Origin: Pseudomonas sp. L5B5
GTDB lineage: Bacteria > Pseudomonadota > Gammaproteobacteria > Pseudomonadales > Pseudomonadaceae
Assembly (NCBI RefSeq): GCF_020520285.1
Contig: NZ_CP084742.1
Coordinates: 3,100,001 to 3,164,000 of the forward strand
Length of the DNA: 64,000 nucleotides
Reading direction: 5' to 3'
Under the pieces are notes generated by a model. It was not told where the DNA came from, did no database searches, and saw only the letters and a list, made by a program, of their open reading frames with translations. Positions 59,501-64,000 of this stretch are shown in pieces. The first letter of the stretch is position 1, and every line of letters begins with the position of its first letter. A program made the translations under genes and the position numbers.

Positions 59501-60378
59501 TTCTTCAGGGTTACCGGGGTTCGCTCGGCATAGGCGCCGGTCAATTGCGGGGCGTTCAAGCGCAGCGCTGCGCTCTGTACGGTTCGCTGGCCCCAGTTGA
59601 GCCACAGCTCGCCACCGGCCTTGAGTTCCGCGAGCTTCCACTGCTGGGTCAGGCGGGCCGGCAGCCAGCGCGACCAGTCGCTTTGCGGCAGGCTCAGGTA
59701 CAGATCGGCCTGGGCGTCGCGCCAGGCATCGGCACGGATCCGAGTCCGCAGGTTCAGGGCCAGGGGTTGGCCGTCCGGCAGGTTCAGGCGCAGGTCAAGG
59801 CGCTGGCGGCTGGGCCCGGTGCGCAAGTTCAGGCCCACATAGGCCAGGGCGATGGGCGGGTGATCGCGGGGAAGCAAGGTGACCTGGCTGTCCAGTACCG
59901 ACAGCTCCGCCAGCTGTTGCAAGCGCGACAACAGTTGCTCGGGGTCCATGGGCTGGTCCTGCTGCACGGGCAGTCCTTCCAACTTCCACTGACCGTCCGC
60001 GCCCTCCTTGACGCTCAGGCTCAGGCCGCTGAGTTCCAGGTGGCCGATCCGCAAGTCACGGGCGAGCAAGCTGCCAAGCATGTCCGGGGCCACGCTCACG
60101 CGGTCCAGGCGCAGGGCATTGGTCCCCTCGCCCACGCTCACGTCATGGGCCAGCAGAATTGGCGACAAGCCGCTCCAGCGTCCCTCCAGGCTACCGATAT
60201 GCACCGGCAGGCCGACGGCCTCCTGGACCTTGGCCTCGACCTCGGCCTGGTATTCGGCCACCAGCGGGGTCAGCTCGCGCCCCAGACTGACGTACAGGGC
60301 AGTCACCACCAATGCCAGCGTGCAGAGGCCCAGCCCCCAGCGGATCAGTGTGGTGAACAGGCGGATCAGCCGCTCCAT
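56575..60378 (-). CDS. yhdP: YhdP, AsmA-like inter-membrane lipid transport protein
   Basis: 1267 residues from ATG 60378 (MERLIRL). N-terminal membrane anchor (about 10-30), then a very long beta-rich body of repeated strands (TIGR02099/AsmA_2 type), with the conserved C-terminal region (FNSIGRRLRLDFSDLFGKGL, LDMVADRVDAKLLVTLPV). YhdP, with TamB and YdbH, forms a periplasm-spanning groove that carries phospholipids to the outer membrane. It lies between rng and the nitrilase-family gene; the rng-yhdP order is conserved. Confidence 0.94.
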   Translation of the reverse strand: MERLIRLFTTLIRWGLGLCTLALVVTALYVSLGRELTPLVAEYQAEVEAKVQEAVGLPVHIGSLEGRWSGLSPILLAHDVSVGEGTNALRLDRVSVAPDMLGSLLARDLRIGHLELSGLSLSVKEGADGQWKLEGLPVQQDQPMDPEQLLSRLQQLAELSVLDSQVTLLPRDHPPIALAYVGLNLRTGPSRQRLDLRLNLPDGQPLALNLRTRIRADAWRDAQADLYLSLPQSDWSRWLPARLTQQWKLAELKAGGELWLNWGQRTVQSAALRLNAPQLTGAYAERTPVTLKNLALDAYLQRDARGLRVQLDSLALNLGQTRWESRLQVQQRNASGQDEELWHLQADRLDLTPITPILDALAPLPEGVATAIDHLKVTGGLRNVLLDYRPQATGDERLSFAANLDRVGFDAYHGAPAARNVSGSISGNLGKGELRMDSKDFSLHLYPIFAKPWQYIQANATLTWKLDQEGFTLIAPYLKVLGEEGKIAGDFLIRLHFDHTQEDYMDLRVGLVDGDGRYTAKYLPQLLNPAVDEWLRTAILKGAVDQGFFQYQGSLNHDAIEAARNISLFFKVHDAELAFQPGWPHLTKVNGDVFIEGSRVRIVASKGQLLDTRLRDVFVNIPHVPSGQSSHMYIDGAFAGGLGDGLKILQEAPIGTGSTFTGWQGEGDLQGKVDLDIPLAKGDEPKIVVDFKTDKARLKLSEPELELTQLKGDFRFDSTKGLSGDGISAQAFDRPVTAQIFADGRPGKPNTRVVAKGQVAVKKLTDWLKVGQPLPVSGELPYQLQLNLDGADSQLMVSSSLKGLAVDLPAPFGLSANTGRNSVLRMTLQGAERRYWFSYGDLAGFTFAAPGGKFAEGRGELFLGGGEAQLPTIKGLRVRGVLSELDVEPWKALADRYAGQDPGGSAEQLLSSADFKVGKLTAFGTTLDQVDLLLTRKPSAWELQIASQQAKGSVGIPDAKAAPMVIDMQYVRLPAVDPTVQADENAPDPLASVDPKNVPALDISIVQLFQGPDLIGRWALKVRPTPKGMSFNGLNLGLKGMLLEGEGGWEGQAGASTSWYRGRIGGKNLADVLKGWGFAPTVTSENFHLDVDGRWPGSPAWVGLKRFSGSLDATLNKGQFVEVEGGAQALRVFGLLNFNSIGRRLRLDFSDLFGKGLSYDRVRGVLAASNGIYVTREPIALTGPSSNLELNGTLDMVADRVDAKLLVTLPVTNNLPIAALIVGAPAVGGALFLIDKLIGDRVARFASVKYNVKGPWKEPKITFDKPF

Positions 60379-60453
60379 TTCAGTTGGCTCCCATGGCAAA
60401 TGTCATGCAAAAAGCTGAAGCCAGCCGTTTCCAATCATGTAGAACACGCGGAA

Positions 60454-61911
60454 TCAGAGCAGCACCACGTCGTATTGTTCCTGGGAATACATGGTTTCGA
60501 CCTGGAACCTGATGGTGCGACCGATGAAACCCTCCAGCTCCGCGACGTTGCCCGACTCTTCATCCAGCAAACGATCGACGACCTTCTGATTGGCCAGTAC
60601 CCGATACCCCTCTGCCTGGTAAGCCCGGGCTTCACGGAGGATTTCGCGGAATATCTCGTAACAGACGGTTTCCGGGGTCTTCAACTTACCCCGCCCCTGG
60701 CAACTGCTGCAGGGCTCGCAGAGCACCTGTTCCAGACTTTCCCGGGTGCGCTTGCGAGTCATCTGCACCAACCCCAGCTCGGTGATGCCGATGATGTTGG
60801 TCTTGGCGTGATCACGCTCCAGCTGCTTCTCCAGGGTCCGCAGCACCTGGCGCTGATGCTCTTCGTCCTCCATGTCGATGAAGTCGATGATGATGATCCC
60901 GCCCAGGTTGCGCAGGCGCAGTTGCCGGGCAATGGCGGTGGCCGCCTCCAGATTGGTCTTGAAGATGGTCTCTTCGAGATTGCGGTGGCCGACGAAGGCG
61001 CCGGTGTTGACGTCGATGGTGGTCATGGCCTCGGCCGGATCGACCACCAGGTAACCACCGGACTTCAACGGCACCTTGCGCTCCAGGGCCTTCTGGACTT
61101 CGTCCTCGACCCCGTACAGGTCGAAGATCGGTCGCTCGCCTGGATAATGCTCGAGGCGATCGGCGATTTCCGGCATCAGTTCAGCAACGAACTGAGTGGT
61201 CTTCTGGAAGGTTTCCCGGGAGTCGATGCGAATCTTCTCGATCTTCGGGCTCACCAGGTCTCGCAGGGTACGCAAGGCCAGCCCCAGGTCCTCGTAGATC
61301 ACACTGGGTGCGCCAATGGTCTTGATCTGCGCGCCAATCTGGTCCCAGAGCCTGCGCAGGTAACGGATGTCCATCATGATCTCATCGGCCCCGGCGCCTT
61401 CGGCCGCCGTGCGCAGGATGAAACCACCGGCCTCCTGGATCCCCTCCTGGGCCACGCAGTCGCTGACCACCTGCTTGAGGCGCTCGCGCTCGCCCTCGTC
61501 CTCGATCTTCAGCGAGATACCGACGTGGGCGGTGCGCGGCATGTACACCAGGTAGCGCGACGGGATCGACAGCTGAGTGGTCAGGCGTGCGCCCTTGGTA
61601 CCGATGGGGTCCTTGGTGACCTGCACCACCAGGCTCTGCCCTTCATGCACCAATGCGCTGATGCTCTCCACCGCCGAGCCTTCGCGAGCGGAAATCTCCG
61701 AGGCATGGATGAAGGCGGCACGATCCAGGCCGATGTCGACGAAGGCCGCCTGCATGCCGGGCAGCACGCGCACAACCTTGCCCTTGTAGATATTGCCGAC
61801 GATGCCGCGACGCTGGGTGCGCTCGACATGAACCTCTTGCAGCACTCCGTTTTCGACCACAGCCACCCGTGATTCCATCGGCGTGATGTTGATCAGAATC
61901 TCTTCACTCAT
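60454..61911 (-). CDS. rng: Ribonuclease G
   Basis: 485 residues from ATG 61911. S1-like N-terminus (VGNIYKGKVVRVLPGMQAAFVDIG), RNase E/G catalytic core (DVNTGAFVG, IIIIDFIDMEDEEH with the metal-binding aspartates), and a zinc-link CEPCSSCQG near 403. It processes 16S rRNA 5' ends and some mRNAs. It has no long C-terminal scaffold, which separates it from RNase E. maf is upstream and yhdP downstream on the same strand. Confidence 0.96.
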   Translation of the reverse strand: MSEEILINITPMESRVAVVENGVLQEVHVERTQRRGIVGNIYKGKVVRVLPGMQAAFVDIGLDRAAFIHASEISAREGSAVESISALVHEGQSLVVQVTKDPIGTKGARLTTQLSIPSRYLVYMPRTAHVGISLKIEDEGERERLKQVVSDCVAQEGIQEAGGFILRTAAEGAGADEIMMDIRYLRRLWDQIGAQIKTIGAPSVIYEDLGLALRTLRDLVSPKIEKIRIDSRETFQKTTQFVAELMPEIADRLEHYPGERPIFDLYGVEDEVQKALERKVPLKSGGYLVVDPAEAMTTIDVNTGAFVGHRNLEETIFKTNLEAATAIARQLRLRNLGGIIIIDFIDMEDEEHQRQVLRTLEKQLERDHAKTNIIGITELGLVQMTRKRTRESLEQVLCEPCSSCQGRGKLKTPETVCYEIFREILREARAYQAEGYRVLANQKVVDRLLDEESGNVAELEGFIGRTIRFQVETMYSQEQYDVVLL

Positions 61912-61967
61912 GGCAGTGTCTCGTTCGGAGGTGTTCATGGAGGGCCGCATGGGTCGAATGGGATGCC

Positions 61968-62564
61968 TTAATGCGCTGGGATGTCTTGCCAGCAGGAAAT
62001 ACCGAAATCACCGAGCAGCTCTGCGGTTTCGCACACCGGCAAGCCGACCACGGCGGAATAACTGCCATTGAGCCCTGCCACAAACACCGCTGCAAGCCCC
62101 TGGATCGCATAACTGCCCGCTTTGTCCCGAGGTTCGCCGCTGGCCCAGTAGCGTGTCGCCTCCTGTTCGGCGATCGCTCGGAACCGCACCAGGCTGCGCA
62201 CCACCCGAGCCTGACTGCGCTGGCCGTCGAGCAGGGCCACGGCCGTCAGCACCTCATGCTCGCGGCCGGACAGGGCCATGAGCATCGCCAGGGCATCGGC
62301 CTGATCCTGCGGTTTGCCAAGAATCCGGCCATCGAGCACCACCGCGGTATCGGCGCCCAGCACGCAGCCTGCGATCCCGCCCAGCGTCGCACGACCGGCC
62401 GCGGCCTTGCCACGGGCCAGGCGCTCGACATAAGCAGCAGGGGATTCACCCGCCAGGGGGGTCTCGTCGATGTCCGCGGCAATGACGGTGAACGGCACGC
62501 CGATCTGCGTGAGCAACTCACGCCGACGCGGCGAACCGGAAGCGAGGTAGAGCGGATTCATCAA
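61968..62564 (-). CDS. Maf-family nucleotide pyrophosphatase
   Basis: 198 residues. Maf fold: [16 protein letters not shown] at the N-terminus, [21 protein letters not shown], and [16 protein letters not shown]. The sequence pattern suits the YhdE subgroup (dTTP/UTP hydrolase), which keeps modified or non-canonical nucleotides from RNA and DNA. It is followed by rng 56 bp later. Confidence 0.93.
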   Translation of the reverse strand: MMNPLYLASGSPRRRELLTQIGVPFTVIAADIDETPLAGESPAAYVERLARGKAAAGRATLGGIAGCVLGADTAVVLDGRILGKPQDQADALAMLMALSGREHEVLTAVALLDGQRSQARVVRSLVRFRAIAEQEATRYWASGEPRDKAGSYAIQGLAAVFVAGLNGSYSAVVGLPVCETAELLGDFGISCWQDIPAH

Positions 62565-62604
62565 GACATCTCCCTGTCCAGGTGCGGGCCAATGCCTGAC
62601 CGGC

Positions 62605-63096
62605 TTAATTGATCTTGAACCGTCGGCGCAAGCCGCGCAGGCCGAAGCTGACCCAGGGCCACAACAAGGCGCTGACCAGGGCAGGAAGGACCACTGCCAG
62701 GGTCGGCTGGCGATTGCCGGTCAGGGCGCTGAGCCACAGCTGCATGAGCTGCGCCAGGCCGAGGATCACCAGGATCACCAGGCTCTGCTGCCAAATCGGA
62801 AAAATCCGCAGGCGTTGCTGCAAGGACAGCACCAGGAAGGTGATCAGCGTCAGGATCAAGGCGTTCTGCCCCAGCAACGTGCCGTACAGCACATCCATGG
62901 CCAATCCCAGGCACCAGGCGGTGACCATCCCCACCTTGTGCGGCAGGGCCAGGCTCCAGAATGCCAGCAGCAAGGCCAACCACAGGGGCCGCAGGATTTC
63001 CATGAACTGAGGCATCGGCGACACGCTGAGCAGCATGCCCACCAGGAACGTCAGCCAGACGATCCAGCCATTACTCGAATAGGTCGTGCCCGCCAT
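62605..63096 (-). CDS. mreD: MreD, rod-shape-determining membrane protein
   Basis: 163 residues with five hydrophobic helices ([37 protein letters not shown]). Component of the MreBCD-Rod elongation complex. The start shares one base with the mreC stop. Confidence 0.93.
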   Translation of the reverse strand: MAGTTYSSNGWIVWLTFLVGMLLSVSPMPQFMEILRPLWLALLLAFWSLALPHKVGMVTAWCLGLAMDVLYGTLLGQNALILTLITFLVLSLQQRLRIFPIWQQSLVILVILGLAQLMQLWLSALTGNRQPTLAVVLPALVSALLWPWVSFGLRGLRRRFKIN

Positions 63097-64000
63097 TATT
63101 CTCTTCCTCCGGTGGTGGCCGGTGCTGCGGCTGGCGGCTTGGTGGCCGCAGGCTTCACCACAGGTTTATGAACCGGCCTGGCCGGAGCATGGGCCGCGGG
63201 CTTGGCCGGGGTCGCTGGCGCGGCAGCTGGTGCGCTGGCCGGAGCAGCCGCAGGCGCCGCCGTCGGCTTGGCTACCGTGGCCGGCACGACAGGCGCGGCG
63301 GAACCACCTTGCTGGTCGAGGGCCTCCTGGGCCTGGGCCGCATCGTTGGCCCGTTCCTCCGCCGTGCGTGAATCGCTGAACACCAGCAGCAGGTAACGGC
63401 TGCGGTTCAGCGCTGCAGTGGGCACCGCACGAACGATGGCGAACGGTTGGCCGGAATCGTGGATCACCTCCTTGACCGTGGCCACCGGGTAGCCGGCGGG
63501 GAAACGCTGCCCCAGGCCGGAACTGACCAGCAGGTCGCCTTCCTTGATATCCGCGGTATCGGCCACGTGGCGCAGTTCCAGGCGCTCCGGATTGCCAGTA
63601 CCGCTGGCAATGGCGCGCAGGCCGTTGCGATTGACCTGCACGGGAATGCTGTGGGTGGTATCGGTGAGCAGCAGGACGCGTGAAGTGTAGGGCATCAACT
63701 CCACCACCTGGCCCATCAGGCCACGGGCATCGAGCACCGGTTGCCCCAGGAACACGCCATCACGCTCGCCCTTGTTGATCAGGATGCGGTGAGTGAAGGG
63801 GTTGGGGTCCATGCCGATCAATTCGGCCACTTCAACCTTCTCGTTGACCAGCGCCGAAGAGTTGAGCAACTCGCGCAGGCGCACGTTCTGCTCGGTCAGG
63901 GCCGCAAGCTTCTGCAAGCGCCCCTGCAACAGCAGGTTCTCGGTCTGGAGTTTTTCGTTTTCAGCGACCAGTTCGGTGCGACTGCCGAACTGACTGGCCA
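63096..64000 (-). CDS. mreC: MreC, rod-shape-determining protein (partial, N-terminus beyond window)
   Basis: About 301 codons are visible; the membrane anchor lies past the right edge. There is a coiled-coil segment (LVAENEKLQTENLLLQGRLQ, then LTEQNVRLRELLN) followed by the two beta-barrel domains of MreC (HRILINKGERDGVFLGQPVL, GLMGQVVELMPYTSRVLLLTD, GDLLVSSGLGQRFPAGYPVA). The last 85 or so residues are an Ala/Pro/Lys-rich low-complexity tail, longer than in E. coli MreC but seen in pseudomonads. It scaffolds the elongasome in the periplasm. Confidence 0.95.
   Translation of the reverse strand, partial: ASQFGSRTELVAENEKLQTENLLLQGRLQKLAALTEQNVRLRELLNSSALVNEKVEVAELIGMDPNPFTHRILINKGERDGVFLGQPVLDARGLMGQVVELMPYTSRVLLLTDTTHSIPVQVNRNGLRAIASGTGNPERLELRHVADTADIKEGDLLVSSGLGQRFPAGYPVATVKEVIHDSGQPFAIVRAVPTAALNRSRYLLLVFSDSRTAEERANDAAQAQEALDQQGGSAAPVVPATVAKPTAAPAAAPASAPAAAPATPAKPAAHAPARPVHKPVVKPAATKPPAAAPATTGGRE

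Noticed and set aside
56515..61872. Single plus-strand open frame of 1785 codons, antisense to yhdP and rng
   Set aside because: It exactly mirrors two well-supported minus-strand genes. High GC content suppresses stop codons in the opposite frame; the product is rich in Gln/His/Gly/Leu with no domain pattern, signal or ribosome site.

Overview
The window is a chromosomal segment of a high-GC Pseudomonas, most likely of the P. fluorescens group (P. protegens/P. chlororaphis-like). This rests on gene order: mreC-mreD-maf-rng-yhdP-nit-tldD / darP / pmbA; fagA-fumC-orf-sod-ZIP; lptCAB-rpoN-hpf-ptsN-rapZ-ptsO; mlaFEDCB; ibaG-murA-hisGDC; algW-nif3-cysD-cysNC; and slyD/gpx/pta. A Pseudomonas-type REP palindrome is also present. 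Most of the window is conserved core genome. About 70 protein genes are supported. There are no tRNA or rRNA genes, no CRISPR array and no intact insertion sequence.

Layout. 1-7 kb is a metabolic and regulatory patch: a partial DUF1302 outer-membrane protein, a small two-helix membrane protein, a class II aldolase-hydrolase-SDR operon, and lrgAB with a divergent LysR regulator. 7-13 kb holds a MioC-like flavodoxin, a short LOV blue-light receptor, a PilZ-like protein, a MerR/LitR-type regulator without a visible B12 site, a membrane-anchored ABM protein, and folM-folE-folX (tetrahydromonapterin route), followed by DUF1244 and HopJ-family genes. 13-24 kb holds trxB, cysZ, a GlxA-type AraC regulator divergent from a DJ-1/PfpI protein, a GT4 glycosyltransferase, an Old Yellow Enzyme, gpx, slyD, a DUF3565 protein, pta and an acyltransferase. 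24-29 kb is sulfate activation (cysD, cysNC), split by a frameshifted four-helix-bundle gene lying between copies of an intergenic repeat, then nif3 and algW. 30-33 kb is a TonB-dependent receptor with a DUF4198 partner. 33-41 kb is hisC-hisD-hisG-murA-ibaG and the Mla phospholipid-transport operon. 41-48 kb is LPS Kdo synthesis and transport (kdsD, kdsC, lptC, lptA, lptB), then rpoN and the nitrogen PTS. 48-52 kb is the Fur-controlled fagA-fumC-sodA operon with a strong Fur box. 52-64 kb is pmbA, darP, tldD, a nitrilase-family gene, yhdP, rng, maf, mreD and partial mreC.

No clearly new large system is present. The items most worth follow-up are the LOV/LitR/pterin neighbourhood, which is probably a light-response module; a terminator-like hairpin in the trxB leader; an orphan plus-strand terminator near 1.5 kb that may end a small RNA; the disrupted four-helix-bundle gene inside the cysD-cysNC unit; a two-helix channel-like protein whose selectivity filter is degenerate; and the TonB receptor/DUF4198 pair with a predicted mature N-terminal histidine.
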